A stretch of DNA of 64,000 bases from Herbaspirillum sp. SJZ107 (lineage in GTDB: Bacteria > Pseudomonadota > Gammaproteobacteria > Burkholderiales > Burkholderiaceae_D). The stretch is taken from positions 558,001-622,000 of the forward strand of contig NZ_VFNH01000004.1 of NCBI RefSeq assembly GCF_006715485.1, read 5' to 3'. A program made the translations under genes and the position numbers. The notes beneath the pieces are model-generated. The model was not told the DNA's origin, ran no database searches, and saw only the letters and a program-made list of their open reading frames with translations. Of this stretch, positions 9,588 to 18,824 are shown one piece after another (within the stretch, counting starts at the first letter, position 1; every line of letters begins with the position of its first letter).

Positions 9588-11075
9588 ATGAACGCTCCCG
9601 TTTCCGCCGACACCCATGCCGTCCCCCATCGGGAAGCGCTGGTGGCCCTGCGTGCCGTGCTGCCCGACCGCGTGATCCGCGCCGACGAAGAGGAACTGCG
9701 CGCCTACGAATGCGACGGCCTGGCTGCATACCGCCAGATGCCGATGATCGTGCTGTTGCCGGAAAACGAAGCGCAGATCGTGGCGGCAATTGGGGTGTGC
9801 CGCCAGTTGAACCTGGCGATCGTGCCGCGCGGCGCCGGCACCGGCCTGTCCGGCGGCGCCATGCCGATCGCCGGCGGCGTGGTGTTGTCGACCGCGCGCC
9901 TGAACAAGATCATGAAGCTCGATCCGAACGCCCGCATCGCCGTGGTCCAGCCCGGGGTGCGCAACCTGGCGATCTCGGAAGCGGCCGCGCCGTACGGCCT
10001 GTACTACGCGCCGGACCCGTCGTCGCAGATCGCCTGCACCATCGGCGGCAACGTGGCCGAGAATTCGGGCGGCGTGCACTGCCTGAAATACGGCCTCACC
10101 GTCCACAATGTGCTGCGGGTGCGCATGGTGACCACCGGCGGCGAGATCGTCGAGCTGGGCGGCGAGACGCTCGACGCCCCTGGGCTCGACCTGCTGGCCG
10201 TGGTCATCGGCTCCGAGGGCATGCTCGGCGTGGTCACCGAAGTGACGGTCAAGCTGGTGCCCAAGCCGCGCGTGGCGCGCGTCGTGATGGCCTCGTTCGA
10301 CGACGTCGTCAAGGCCGGCGACGCGGTGGCGCGCGTCATCGCCGCCGGCATCATCCCGGCCGGGCTGGAGATGATGGACCGGCTGTCGACCCGGGTGGCC
10401 GAGGAATTCGTCCGTGCCGGCTACGATACCAATGCCGCCGCGGTGCTGCTGTGCGAGTCGGACGGCATCGCCGAAGAAGTGAACGAAGAGATCGCGCGCA
10501 TGGACGAGGTGCTGCGCGAATGCGGTGCGACCGCGATCGCGGTGTCGGGCGACGAAGCCGAGCGCCTGCGCTTCTGGTCCGGCCGCAAGAACGCCTTCCC
10601 GGCAGTCGGCCGCATCTCGCCGGACTATTACTGCATGGACGGAACCATCCCGCGCAAGCACCTGGCCCACGTGCTGCAGCGGATCGAACAGATGGAGCAG
10701 CAGTACGGCCTGCGCTGCGCCAACGTGTTCCACGCGGGCGACGGCAACCTGCACCCCCTGATCATGTTCGACGCCAACGCGCCGGGCGAATTCCACCGCG
10801 CCGAACAGTTCGGCGCCGACATCCTGGAACTGTGCGTCGAAGTCGGCGGCACGATCACGGGCGAGCACGGCGTCGGCATCGAGAAGATCAATTCGATGTG
10901 CGTGCAGTTCTCGCGCGACGAGCTCGACATGTTCTTCGCCGTCAAGCGCGCCTTCGACCCGGCCGGCATCCTCAACCCCGACAAGGCCATCCCGACGCTG
11001 CGCCGCTGCGCCGAATACGGCCGCATGCACGTGCACCAGGGCCAGATGAAATTCCCCAACCTGCCGCGTTTTTGA
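9588..11075 (+). CDS. glcD: Glycolate/D-lactate oxidase FAD subunit GlcD
   Basis: This 495-residue FAD-linked oxidase has the FAD-binding type 4 segment PRGAGTGLSGGAMP around residues 79-95 and the C-terminal signature TGEHGVGIEK. It oxidises glycolate or D-lactate to the 2-oxoacid and passes electrons through GlcE and GlcF to the respiratory chain at the inner membrane. It lies between lctP and glcE, with only one base before the next ATG. The complete glcDEF set with a dedicated permease supports a 2-hydroxyacid oxidase. Confidence 0.95.
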   Translation: MNAPVSADTHAVPHREALVALRAVLPDRVIRADEEELRAYECDGLAAYRQMPMIVLLPENEAQIVAAIGVCRQLNLAIVPRGAGTGLSGGAMPIAGGVVLSTARLNKIMKLDPNARIAVVQPGVRNLAISEAAAPYGLYYAPDPSSQIACTIGGNVAENSGGVHCLKYGLTVHNVLRVRMVTTGGEIVELGGETLDAPGLDLLAVVIGSEGMLGVVTEVTVKLVPKPRVARVVMASFDDVVKAGDAVARVIAAGIIPAGLEMMDRLSTRVAEEFVRAGYDTNAAAVLLCESDGIAEEVNEEIARMDEVLRECGATAIAVSGDEAERLRFWSGRKNAFPAVGRISPDYYCMDGTIPRKHLAHVLQRIEQMEQQYGLRCANVFHAGDGNLHPLIMFDANAPGEFHRAEQFGADILELCVEVGGTITGEHGVGIEKINSMCVQFSRDELDMFFAVKRAFDPAGILNPDKAIPTLRRCAEYGRMHVHQGQMKFPNLPRF

Positions 11076-11076
11076 C

Positions 11077-12147
11077 ATGGACACCACATTACAACGATTC
11101 TCCGACCAGATCGCCGAAGCCTCCGCCAGCGGCGCATCCCTGCGCATCCGCGGCGGCGGCAGCAAGGACTGGTACGGACAGGACCTGCACGGCGCGCTGC
11201 TCGACACCACCGCCTACCGCGGCATCATCGAGTACGAGCCGACCGAACTGGTGATCACGGCGCGCTGCGGCACGCCGCTGGCCGAGATCGAGGAACACCT
11301 GACGCCGCACGGCCAGATGCTGGCCTTCGAGCCGCCGCACTTCGGCGCCGGCGCCACGCTCGGCGGCATGGTGTCGGCCGGGCTGTCGGGCCCGCGCCGT
11401 CAGGCGGCCGGCAGCGTGCGCGACTTCGTGCTCGGCGCGGCGCTCATGAACGGCCGCGGCGAGCTGCTGCGCTTCGGCGGCAAGGTAATGAAAAACGTCG
11501 CCGGCTATGACGTGTCGCGCCTGCTGACCGGGTCGCTCGGCATGTTCGGCCTGATCGCCGAGGTCTCGCTCAAGGTGCTGCCCAAGCCGGTCGCGGAACT
11601 CAGCCTGCGGCTGGAGATGCACCAGGACGAGGCGCTGCGCCGCCTCAACGAATGGGGCGGGCAACCGCTACCGATTTCGGCCTCGGCCTGGGTCGACGGC
11701 ACCTTGGCCGTGCGCCTGTCCGGCGCCCGCTCGGCGGTCGATGCGGCACGCGCGCGCCTCGGCGGCGAGGTGATTGACGAGGCCGACGCCTGCTGGCGCT
11801 CGCTGCGCGAGCAGGACAATGCCTTCTTCGCCGAGGCGAGACAGCATCAGAACGGTCTGTGGCGCCTGTCGCTGCCCTCCAGCGCGGCGCCGCTGGCGCT
11901 GCCCGGCAGGCAGCTGATCGAGTGGGGCGGCGCCCAGCGCTGGCTGCTCACCGATGCCGATGCCGCCACGATCCGCGCCGCGGCGAGCCAGGCCGGCGGC
12001 CATGCGACGCTGTTCCGCGGCGGTGCCCGCGACGCCGGCGTGTTCCATCCGCTGGCGCCGGCGGTCTGTACGATCCATAAACAGCTCAAGGATGCATTCG
12101 ATCCGGCCGGCGTGTTCAACCGCGGCCGCATGTACAGGGAGTTCTAA
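11077..12147 (+). CDS. glcE: Glycolate oxidase FAD-binding subunit GlcE
   Basis: At 356 residues this is the usual length for GlcE. The N-terminal FAD-binding stretch LRIRGGGSKDWYG is followed by FGAGATLGGMVSAGLSGPRR, both typical of the PCMH-type FAD fold. It is required with GlcD and GlcF for oxidase activity in known systems. It starts one base after the glcD stop and ends two bases before glcF, indicating translational coupling. Confidence 0.94.
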   Translation: MDTTLQRFSDQIAEASASGASLRIRGGGSKDWYGQDLHGALLDTTAYRGIIEYEPTELVITARCGTPLAEIEEHLTPHGQMLAFEPPHFGAGATLGGMVSAGLSGPRRQAAGSVRDFVLGAALMNGRGELLRFGGKVMKNVAGYDVSRLLTGSLGMFGLIAEVSLKVLPKPVAELSLRLEMHQDEALRRLNEWGGQPLPISASAWVDGTLAVRLSGARSAVDAARARLGGEVIDEADACWRSLREQDNAFFAEARQHQNGLWRLSLPSSAAPLALPGRQLIEWGGAQRWLLTDADAATIRAAASQAGGHATLFRGGARDAGVFHPLAPAVCTIHKQLKDAFDPAGVFNRGRMYREF

Positions 12148-12149
12148 CC

Positions 12150-13376
12150 ATGCAAACCAATCTTGCCGATTTCATCCGCGATACGCGCGACGGCATCGAG
12201 GCCGACGCCATCCTGCGCAAGTGCGTGCACTGCGGCTTCTGCACCGCCACCTGCCCGACCTACCAGTTGCTCGGGGACGAACTGGACGGCCCGCGCGGCC
12301 GCATCTACCTGATCAAGCAGGTGCTCGAGGGGAAACCGGCGACCCGCGCCACCCAGGTCCACCTGGACCGCTGCCTGACCTGCCGCAACTGCGAATCGAC
12401 CTGCCCGTCGGGCGTGCAGTACGGGCGGCTGGCCGACATCGGCCGCCGCGTGGTCGAGGCGCAGGTGCCGCGGCCGCCGGCCCAGCGCCTGCTGCGCACG
12501 GTGCTCAAGGAGACGCTGCCGCGCCGGTGGCTGTTTGCGCCGGCGATGAAGACCGGGCAGGCGGTGCGCGCCCTGCTGCCGCAGGCCCTGAAGGACAAGG
12601 TGCCGGCGCCGCAGCCGGCCGGCGCCTGGCCGACCACGCAGCATGCACGCAAGATGCTGATGCTGGAAGGCTGCGTGCAGCCGGCGATGTCGCCCAACAT
12701 CAATGCGGCGACCGCGCGCGTGTTCGACGCGGCCGGCGTGCAACTGGTGACGGCCAAGCGGGCCGGCTGCTGCGGCGCGATCCGCTGGCACATGAACGAT
12801 GCCCCGGGCGGCCTGGCCGACATGCGCCGCAACATCGACGCTTGGTGGCCCTGGATCGAGGGCGGCGTCGATACCATCGTCATCAACGCTTCCGGCTGCG
12901 GCTCGATGATCAAGGAGTACGGCCATCTGCTGGCGGACGACCCGGCGTACGCGGAAAAGGCCGCGCGCATATCGGCCGCCGCCAGGGATGTCAGCGAAGT
13001 GCTGCCGGCGTTCGAGGCGCGCCTGACGGAAAAGCTCGCCGGGCGCAAGACTGCACAACGCGTGGCCTACCACCCGCCGTGCAGCCTGCAGCACGGCCAG
13101 AAGATCCGCGGCAAGGTCGAGTCGCTGCTGACCGCCGCCGGCGTCGACGTCAGGCTGTGCGCCGACAGCCACCTGTGCTGCGGTTCGGCCGGCACCTATT
13201 CGGTGCTGCACAAGGAGATCGCCACCCAGCTGCGCGACGACAAGCTGGCCAAGCTGGAAGCGACCGGGCCGGAACGCATCGTCTCGGCCAACGTCGGCTG
13301 CATCGGCCACCTGCAGTCGGGCACCGCCACGCCGGTGGAGCACTGGATCGAGCTGCTGGACCGGATGCTGGCCTGA
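12150..13376 (+). CDS. glcF: Glycolate oxidase iron-sulfur subunit GlcF
   Basis: This 408-residue protein carries two [4Fe-4S] ferredoxin motifs, C25-C28-C31-C35 (CVHCGFCTATCP) and C75-C78-C81-C85 (CLTCRNCESTCP). Two cysteine-rich CCG modules follow (AGCCGAI and HLCCGSAG), as in heterodisulfide-reductase-like electron carriers. It transfers electrons from GlcD/GlcE to the quinone pool. It is the last gene of the lctP-glcDEF operon. The convergent gal operon ends 28 bp further on, and no clear hairpin terminator is seen between them. Confidence 0.95.
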   Translation: MQTNLADFIRDTRDGIEADAILRKCVHCGFCTATCPTYQLLGDELDGPRGRIYLIKQVLEGKPATRATQVHLDRCLTCRNCESTCPSGVQYGRLADIGRRVVEAQVPRPPAQRLLRTVLKETLPRRWLFAPAMKTGQAVRALLPQALKDKVPAPQPAGAWPTTQHARKMLMLEGCVQPAMSPNINAATARVFDAAGVQLVTAKRAGCCGAIRWHMNDAPGGLADMRRNIDAWWPWIEGGVDTIVINASGCGSMIKEYGHLLADDPAYAEKAARISAAARDVSEVLPAFEARLTEKLAGRKTAQRVAYHPPCSLQHGQKIRGKVESLLTAAGVDVRLCADSHLCCGSAGTYSVLHKEIATQLRDDKLAKLEATGPERIVSANVGCIGHLQSGTATPVEHWIELLDRMLA

Positions 13377-13403
13377 TCGCCGGCCGTGGCCGCCGTCCGC
13401 GGG

Positions 13404-13838
13404 TCAGATCGAGAACGAGCCGCGCCGCTCGGCGAATTTCCAGCCGTTTTCCGTGAGGCTGAACCTGTCGTGGAAGACGCCGGGCACCGGCGCTTCTGCG
13501 GGGCCCGGCGTCGCGCCTTCCTGGGCCGGCCTTTTGGTGGACAGCAGCAGGATGCGCGACTGCGCATGCGCGGACGTGGCGTCGTCGACGGTGACGATTA
13601 CGTCGGTGCAGAGGTGGAAGGTCATCACGTCGGCTGGCCGCTTGCGGAAGGCGGCGAGGATGGCGTCATGGCCGGCGATCGCCTTGTCCGGCGCCGAAGG
13701 ACGGAACAGCAGGGCGTCGGGCGTGAACAGCGCCGCCAGTTCCTCGAAGCGGCGCCCGTCGTTCAGGTAGGCGTATTGCGCGATCAGGCGGGTGCAGGCG
13801 CGTTCGATGGCTGCGTGGTCGTCGATGTGCATGCTCAT
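13404..13838 (-). CDS. NTF2/SnoaL-like protein, last gene of the gal operon
   Basis: This 144-residue protein has the cone-shaped SnoaL/NTF2-like pattern: helical start HAAIERACTRLIAQYAYLND, the RRFEELAALFTPDA segment, and late beta strands. Relatives include small-subunit-like proteins of ring hydroxylases and isomerases. The start at 13838 was chosen because it lies 5 bp after the galA stop, whereas the open frame continues far into galA. Its place as the last gene of the gallate operon suggests an accessory isomerase or binding role, but no catalytic residues can be assigned. Confidence 0.8.
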   Translation of the reverse strand: MSMHIDDHAAIERACTRLIAQYAYLNDGRRFEELAALFTPDALLFRPSAPDKAIAGHDAILAAFRKRPADVMTFHLCTDVIVTVDDATSAHAQSRILLLSTKRPAQEGATPGPAEAPVPGVFHDRFSLTENGWKFAERRGSFSI

Positions 13839-13843
13839 TGTTC

Positions 13844-15070
13844 TTACGCCGATTCCGGCACGCGCCGCGTTTTCAGGAAGTCTTCTAGCGTCTCGCCGCG
13901 CATGCTGGCGTAGACGGCCAGGTTCGATATCTTGACCACGCGCGCGAATTTTTCCAGCACAAAGAAACTCACGCCATAGCGGATCAGTCCCAGCCAGTCC
14001 TGGCCGGTCACCAGGGCACGCTCTTCCTCGTTCAGCTGCAGCTCGTCGAAGGCGGCGTTCAGGTCGCGCGCCACCAGCGCGCGGAAGGCCGGCTCCCGAT
14101 GGCGCCAGAAGAAACGGTTCAGGCGCGCCGCGTGCAGGCTGGCGTTCAGGTCGAACGGATAGGTGCCTTCGAGCGCATCCAGGCCGGCCAGTTGCGGATT
14201 GCCGTGCACCGGCGCGGCGGGCGCCTGGCCGTCGCCGGCCTGTTCGTAGATCGCGACCGCCATGTTGGTGGTGGTGGCCAGGTAGTGGTTCTGGTGGATG
14301 CAGCGGATGTTGTCGTTCAGGGCGCCGCGCATCGCCAGCCACATGATCACCTCGGCGCTTTCGGCGCCGCCCAGTTCCACCAGCTCGGCGTGGCGCATCC
14401 GCGCCAGTTTTTCGGGATCTTCGACGATCAGGCGCAGGAATTCCTCGTCCCACTCGATGTTGTTGAAGCCGGTGCGCTCGCCGTGGATCTGGTGCGACAG
14501 GCCGCCGGTGCCGACGATCGCCACTTTCAGGTCTTCCGGATAGGATTCGATGGCGCGCCGCACCGCCTTGCCCAGCTTGTAGCAGCGCGCGGCTGTCGGC
14601 AGAGGATACTGCAGCACATTGATCGCGATCGGCACGATGGCGCCGGGCCAGGCCGGTTCGTGCGGCCACATCAGCGCCAGCGGCGAGTTGCAGCCGTGGT
14701 CGAGCGGGCGGTCCTGGAATACTGCCATGTCGAATTCGTCGTTGACCAGCGATTCCGTGACGTGGATCGCAAGCTTCGGATGACCCTGGATGTCGGGCAG
14801 CGGACGGCGCCCGGCGCCTTCGTCGGCCATCTCGAAATTCGGCGAGATGCCGACCGCAAAGGTCGGGTAACAGTCGAAGAAGAAGCTGTTCGCGTGGTCG
14901 TTGTAGAAGAACAGCAGCACGTCGGGCTTCTGTTCTTCCAGCCATGTCGCGACCGGCTTGTAGCCCTCGAACAGCGGGGCCCAGGCCGGGTCGTTCTGCC
15001 GCTTCCTGTCGTATGCGAGTCCGATGGTGGGAACGTGCGACGTCCCGATACCGCCAATGATCTTGGCCAT
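13844..15070 (-). CDS. galA: Gallate dioxygenase (LigB-LigA fusion type)
   Basis: This extradiol dioxygenase of 408 residues is close in size to known gallate dioxygenases. The N-terminal LigB-type domain has metal-ligand candidates H12 (GTSHVPT), H59 (NDHANSF) and E240, plus the catalytic His at 193 (GGLSHQIHG). The C-terminal ~110 residues resemble the small LigA subunit, so both protocatechuate 4,5-dioxygenase parts are fused, as in GalA/DesB. It cleaves gallate to 4-oxalomesaconate (keto/enol) with O2. The neighbouring genes encode every later step, which supports gallate rather than protocatechuate as the substrate. Confidence 0.9.
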   Translation of the reverse strand: MAKIIGGIGTSHVPTIGLAYDRKRQNDPAWAPLFEGYKPVATWLEEQKPDVLLFFYNDHANSFFFDCYPTFAVGISPNFEMADEGAGRRPLPDIQGHPKLAIHVTESLVNDEFDMAVFQDRPLDHGCNSPLALMWPHEPAWPGAIVPIAINVLQYPLPTAARCYKLGKAVRRAIESYPEDLKVAIVGTGGLSHQIHGERTGFNNIEWDEEFLRLIVEDPEKLARMRHAELVELGGAESAEVIMWLAMRGALNDNIRCIHQNHYLATTTNMAVAIYEQAGDGQAPAAPVHGNPQLAGLDALEGTYPFDLNASLHAARLNRFFWRHREPAFRALVARDLNAAFDELQLNEEERALVTGQDWLGLIRYGVSFFVLEKFARVVKISNLAVYASMRGETLEDFLKTRRVPESA

Positions 15071-15074
15071 TGAA

Positions 15075-15806
15075 TCATGTCTCCTCGTAGGTTGTCGTGG
15101 GCAGCGCCAGCCATTCCTGCAGCGCCTGCAGCACCGCGCCGGGTGCTTCCATCATGACCATGTGGCCGGCGCCGTCGATCAGGCGCAGCTGTGCACCGGG
15201 CACCAGCGCCGCCATCTGCTCGTGGCGCTCCGGCGGGCTCCAGCCGTCTTCCTCCCCGCAGATGATCATGGTCGGGCAGGCGATGCGCTTCAATACGTCG
15301 GTCGCATCGGGTCGTCCGAGCAGCGCGCGGGTCTTGCCGGCATAGATCGGGGCCGACATCCGTCCCACCATGTCCACGACCGCCTGGACCAGTGCCGGAT
15401 CGTCGCGGTTGGCCGGCGCCAGCATCGGCAAGCCCCAGCTCGCGGCGATCGAGGCGATACCTTCCTTCTGCGCCTGGTCGACCAGCACGGCGCGCTTTTC
15501 GGCCTCGCCGGGCGCCGCCGGCTCGTAACCGGTGTCCAGCAGCGCCAGCCGCTCGATGCGCTGCGGCGCGCGCCGATAGACTTCCAGCGCCACCCGTCCA
15601 CCCATCGAGTGGCCGGCCAGCGCGAAGCGTGCCGGTGCATCCACCAGCACCTTGTCGGCCATGGCCTGCATCGAATCCAGGCCTTCGAAACTGATCACGC
15701 GGACATCGTAATCCGCTCCCAGCGCGTGTGCCTGGGCTTCCCAGACGACGCTGTCGCACAGCAGTCCGCACAACAGATAGACGACTTTTTTCATGGCCTC
15801 GTCCAT
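15075..15806 (-). CDS. Alpha/beta hydrolase in the gal operon
   Basis: This 243-residue alpha/beta hydrolase has its nucleophile Ser67 in GHSMGG. A later Asp in GEEDGW and a His in GAGHMVMMEAP complete the triad. A shorter start at M5 (15794, MKKVVYLL) is possible. It sits between galC and galA, 4 bp from each. Standard gallate pathways do not need a hydrolase. In Sphingobium SYK-6 the methylesterases DesC/DesD remove methyl from the ring-cleavage product of 3-O-methylgallate. A similar role, or hydrolysis of a gallate ester, would fit this position but is inference. Confidence 0.85.
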   Translation of the reverse strand: MDEAMKKVVYLLCGLLCDSVVWEAQAHALGADYDVRVISFEGLDSMQAMADKVLVDAPARFALAGHSMGGRVALEVYRRAPQRIERLALLDTGYEPAAPGEAEKRAVLVDQAQKEGIASIAASWGLPMLAPANRDDPALVQAVVDMVGRMSAPIYAGKTRALLGRPDATDVLKRIACPTMIICGEEDGWSPPERHEQMAALVPGAQLRLIDGAGHMVMMEAPGAVLQALQEWLALPTTTYEET

Positions 15807-15810
15807 CCCG

Positions 15811-16509
15811 TCAGTCGATGTATTTCAGCCCGGCCCTGGCGAGCGGCTCGCGCATGCTGTACATGTCGAGGCCGAGCACGCCGGATGCCAGCTTGGCGCG
15901 CTTTTCGCCTTCCAGGTCTTCGCGCTTCTGCGCGACGTCGGCCACGCGCACGGCGTCCGCAGCCGGCACCACCACCACGCCGTCGTCGTCGGCCACGATC
16001 GCGTCGCCCGGGTTGACCAGCGCGCCGGCGCAGATCACCGGGATGTTGACCGATCCCAGGGTCGCCTTGATGCAGCCCTTGGCGCTGATCGCCTTGCTCC
16101 ACACCGGGAAACCCATCTCCTTCAGCACGCGCACGTCGCGTACGCCGGCGTCGATGACCAGGGCTCTGGCGCCGCGTGCCATGAAACTGGTGGCGAGCAG
16201 GTCGCCAAAGTAACCGTCGGTGCACTCGGCCGTGATCGCCGCGACGACGATGTCGCCCGGCTGGATCTGCTCGGCGGCCACGTGCAGCATCCAGTTGTCG
16301 CCCGGGTGCAGCAGCACGGTAACGGCGGTACCGGCGACCTGGGTGCCGGCCTGGATCGGACGCATATAAGGTTTGAACAGGCCGACCCGGCCCATCGCCT
16401 CGTGCACGGTGGCGCTGCCCAGTGTGCCCATGCGTTCGGTCGCATCGCGGTCGGCACGCTCGATGTTGCGCTTGACGACGCCGAGCTGGTTGATCAGGGG
16501 CGTGCTCAT
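15811..16509 (-). CDS. galC: 4-carboxy-4-hydroxy-2-oxoadipate aldolase
   Basis: This 232-residue class II aldolase belongs to the HMG/CHA aldolase (RraA-like) family. R124 and D125 in AGVRD match the conserved Arg and metal-binding Asp, and FGDLLA near 101-106 supplies the other acidic residue. It splits 4-carboxy-4-hydroxy-2-oxoadipate into pyruvate and oxaloacetate, the last step of gallate and protocatechuate 4,5-cleavage. Its ATG directly follows the stop codon of the hydratase gene with no gap, indicating coupled translation. Confidence 0.93.
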   Translation of the reverse strand: MSTPLINQLGVVKRNIERADRDATERMGTLGSATVHEAMGRVGLFKPYMRPIQAGTQVAGTAVTVLLHPGDNWMLHVAAEQIQPGDIVVAAITAECTDGYFGDLLATSFMARGARALVIDAGVRDVRVLKEMGFPVWSKAISAKGCIKATLGSVNIPVICAGALVNPGDAIVADDDGVVVVPAADAVRVADVAQKREDLEGEKRAKLASGVLGLDMYSMREPLARAGLKYID

Positions 16510-17547
16510 TCATTGTCCTTTCTGGGTCAGGGCGGCGTCCAGGAGGGTAAATACGCGGCGCGCATTGCCTTCGAAAATCTGGAAGCGGTCTTCATCCGAC
16601 AGCGCGGCGGCCTCGATGTAGCGCCTGGTGTCGTCGTAGTAGTGGCCGGTCTCGGGATCGATGCCGCGCACGGCGCCGATCATCTCCGAGGCGAACAGCA
16701 CGTTCTTGGTCGGGATGACCTTGGCGAGCAGGTCGATGCCCGGCTGGTGGTAGACGCAGGTGTCGAAGTAGATGTTGTTCAGCAGGTGTTCTTCCAGCAG
16801 CGGCTTCTTCATTTCCTGCGCCAGGCCGCGGAAACGGCCCCAGTGGTAGGGCACGGCGCCGCCGCCGTGCGGGATCAGGAACTTCAGGGTCGGGAAATCC
16901 TTGAACAGGTCGCTGGTCAGGCACTGCATGAAGGCGGTCGTGTCCGCGTTCAGGTAATGCGCGCCGGTGGTGTGGAAACACGGGTTGCAGCTGGTCGAGA
17001 CGTGGATCATCGCCGGGATGTCGTACTCGACCATCTTTTCGTAGATCGGGTACCAGTGGCGGTCGGACAGCGGCGGCGCGGTCCAGTGGCCGCCCGAGGG
17101 GTCGGGGTTCAGGTTGATGCCGACCATGCCGTATTCCTTGACGCAGCGTTCCAGCTCCGGGATGCAGGTGGCCGGGTCGACGCCGGGCGACTGCGGCAGC
17201 ATGGCCGCGCCGATGAAGTTGTCCGGGAACAGCCGGGACACGCGGTAGCACAGTTCGTTGCAGATCGCGGCCCAGGTGGCGCTGGTCTCGAAGTTGCCGA
17301 TGTGGTGGGCCATGAAGCTGGCGCGCGGCGAGAAGATCGTGAGGTCGGAACCGCGCTCGCGCATCAGGCGCAGCTGGTTGGTTTCGATCGACTCGCGCAG
17401 TTCGTCGTCGCTGATCTTCAGGTCGGACGCACGCGGACCGAGTTCCGGCGTGTTCAGGTTGGCGATCTGCCGGTTGCGCCAGTCTTCCAGCGCCTTCGGC
17501 GTGGTCGTGTAGTGGCCGTGGCAATCGATGATCAGGGGCTTCTTCAT
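16510..17547 (-). CDS. ligJ: 4-oxalomesaconate hydratase, amidohydrolase (LigJ) type
   Basis: This 345-residue amidohydrolase-2 family protein has the N-terminal metal motif H10-G-H12 (DCHGHY), a later metal His in MIHVS, and PHGGGAVPYH. It adds water to 4-oxalomesaconate to give 4-carboxy-4-hydroxy-2-oxoadipate. The family is that of LigJ from Sphingobium. The GalB of Pseudomonas is an unrelated hydratase, so this operon uses the LigJ solution. Its ATG overlaps the galD stop by 4 bases (ATGA). Confidence 0.9.
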   Translation of the reverse strand: MKKPLIIDCHGHYTTTPKALEDWRNRQIANLNTPELGPRASDLKISDDELRESIETNQLRLMRERGSDLTIFSPRASFMAHHIGNFETSATWAAICNELCYRVSRLFPDNFIGAAMLPQSPGVDPATCIPELERCVKEYGMVGINLNPDPSGGHWTAPPLSDRHWYPIYEKMVEYDIPAMIHVSTSCNPCFHTTGAHYLNADTTAFMQCLTSDLFKDFPTLKFLIPHGGGAVPYHWGRFRGLAQEMKKPLLEEHLLNNIYFDTCVYHQPGIDLLAKVIPTKNVLFASEMIGAVRGIDPETGHYYDDTRRYIEAAALSDEDRFQIFEGNARRVFTLLDAALTQKGQ

Positions 17548-18686
17548 TGGCTGTTCTCGTTCAGGGAGGAGGCGGGCACCAAGACTTCGCCGCGCATGAT
17601 GGGACGCGCCGTGCGCAGCAGGGCGGCGCTGGCGACTTGTTGTGGATCGTGGGCGTCGAGTTCCAGCTCGACGCTGAATTCGCCGGTCGGGTGTTCCACC
17701 GAGATGGTGCGCTGCGCACCGCTGCCGGCGCGGGCCAGGCCCTCGGTCACCGAGCCTTCCAGCACGCAGGCCGTGGCCACGGTCACCGCCGCCAGCACGC
17801 CGATGGCGTCGTGGCACACGTGCGGAATGAAGCAGCGGGTCGACACGGTGCCGCCGGCCGTGGGCGCGGACACCAGGCACATCTTCGGGTAGTTCTTGCT
17901 GCCGACGTCGCCCAGGCCCATGGCCGGGCCGACCGCCAGGCGCAGGGCTTCCAGCCTGGCCTTGAGCGCCGCGTCGGCATTCAGCTCGGCCGCGCTTTCG
18001 CGTCCGCTGATGCCGAAATCGGCCGCGCGGACCAGCACCATCGGCATGCCGTTGTCGATCAGGGTGGCGTCCACTTCGCGCGTGGCGCCGTCGGCGGTCG
18101 CGTACGACACCCGATCCAGCGTGTGTCCGGTCGGGAGCAGCGCCGGGCAGACCGACCCGGCGGTGTCGAGGAAGTTGATCTTGACCGGCGACGCGCTGCC
18201 CGGAACGCCGTCGATGCGGGTGTCGCCGGCGTAGCGCATGCGGCCGCCCGGCGTCTGCACGGTGACGTCGCACTGCATATTGGTGTTCAGGGTCAGGATG
18301 CGCGCGGTCGTGGTGTCGTCGCCTGCCTGCACCAGGCCGCGCTCGATGGCGAAGGGCAGCACCGCGGCCAGCATGTTGCCGCAGTTCGGGGTGGTGTCGA
18401 CCTTGTCGGACTCGGGCTGCAGCTGCGCAAACAGGAAATCCAGATCGACGCCGGGCGTGGCGCTGCGGCTGACGATGCCGGCCTTGCTGGTCAGCGGATG
18501 GGCGCCGCCCAGGCCGTCGATCTGGCGCTTGTCGGGCGAACCCATGACGGCCAGCAGCACCCGGTCGCGGCGGGCGACGTCGGCCGGCAGGTCGGACGCC
18601 AGAAAGAAGGGACCGCGGGAGGTACCGCCGCGCATCAGCGTGCAGGGCAGGGGACGATAGTCGTCGATGTTGGTCTCGTCAGGCAT
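17544..18686 (-). CDS. galD: 4-oxalomesaconate tautomerase, PrpF family
   Basis: This 380-residue protein of the PrpF/DUF453 isomerase family has the N-terminal signature LMRGGTSRGPFF and the segment DTTPNCGNMLAAV, where the Cys is a candidate catalytic residue. In gallate pathways GalD converts the 4-oxalomesaconate tautomer released by GalA to the form used by the hydratase. It is the first gene of the six-gene minus-strand operon and shares a 138-bp intergenic region with the divergent LysR gene. Confidence 0.92.
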   Translation of the reverse strand: MPDETNIDDYRPLPCTLMRGGTSRGPFFLASDLPADVARRDRVLLAVMGSPDKRQIDGLGGAHPLTSKAGIVSRSATPGVDLDFLFAQLQPESDKVDTTPNCGNMLAAVLPFAIERGLVQAGDDTTTARILTLNTNMQCDVTVQTPGGRMRYAGDTRIDGVPGSASPVKINFLDTAGSVCPALLPTGHTLDRVSYATADGATREVDATLIDNGMPMVLVRAADFGISGRESAAELNADAALKARLEALRLAVGPAMGLGDVGSKNYPKMCLVSAPTAGGTVSTRCFIPHVCHDAIGVLAAVTVATACVLEGSVTEGLARAGSGAQRTISVEHPTGEFSVELELDAHDPQQVASAALLRTARPIMRGEVLVPASSLNENSQ

Positions 18687-18787
18687 GTCGGGATGGGGGC
18701 CAAGTTCGGATAATGCCCAGTATCGGCGCGCCAGTGCGCATCTGGGTTGCCTTATGCGCGCAAATTGTTCGAAAATACTTATCGGGT

Positions 18788-18807
18788 GTTCCGCGTACGG
18801 ACGGAAC
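18788..18807. promoter_or_regulatory. Inverted repeat between galD and the LysR gene
   Basis: gttccg (18788-18793) is repeated in inverse as cggaac (18802-18807), 18 bp upstream of the LysR start. It is a candidate site for the LysR regulator. No stronger T-N11-A dyad stood out by eye in 18687-18824. Confidence 0.4.
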
Positions 18808-18824
18808 CGCTATCCTCCCTGTCC

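Noticed and set aside
16510-18273. A single 587-residue hydratase starting inside galD
   Set aside because: The hydratase proper begins at MKKPLIIDCHGHY (17547). The extra N-terminal part is an antiphase translation of galD.
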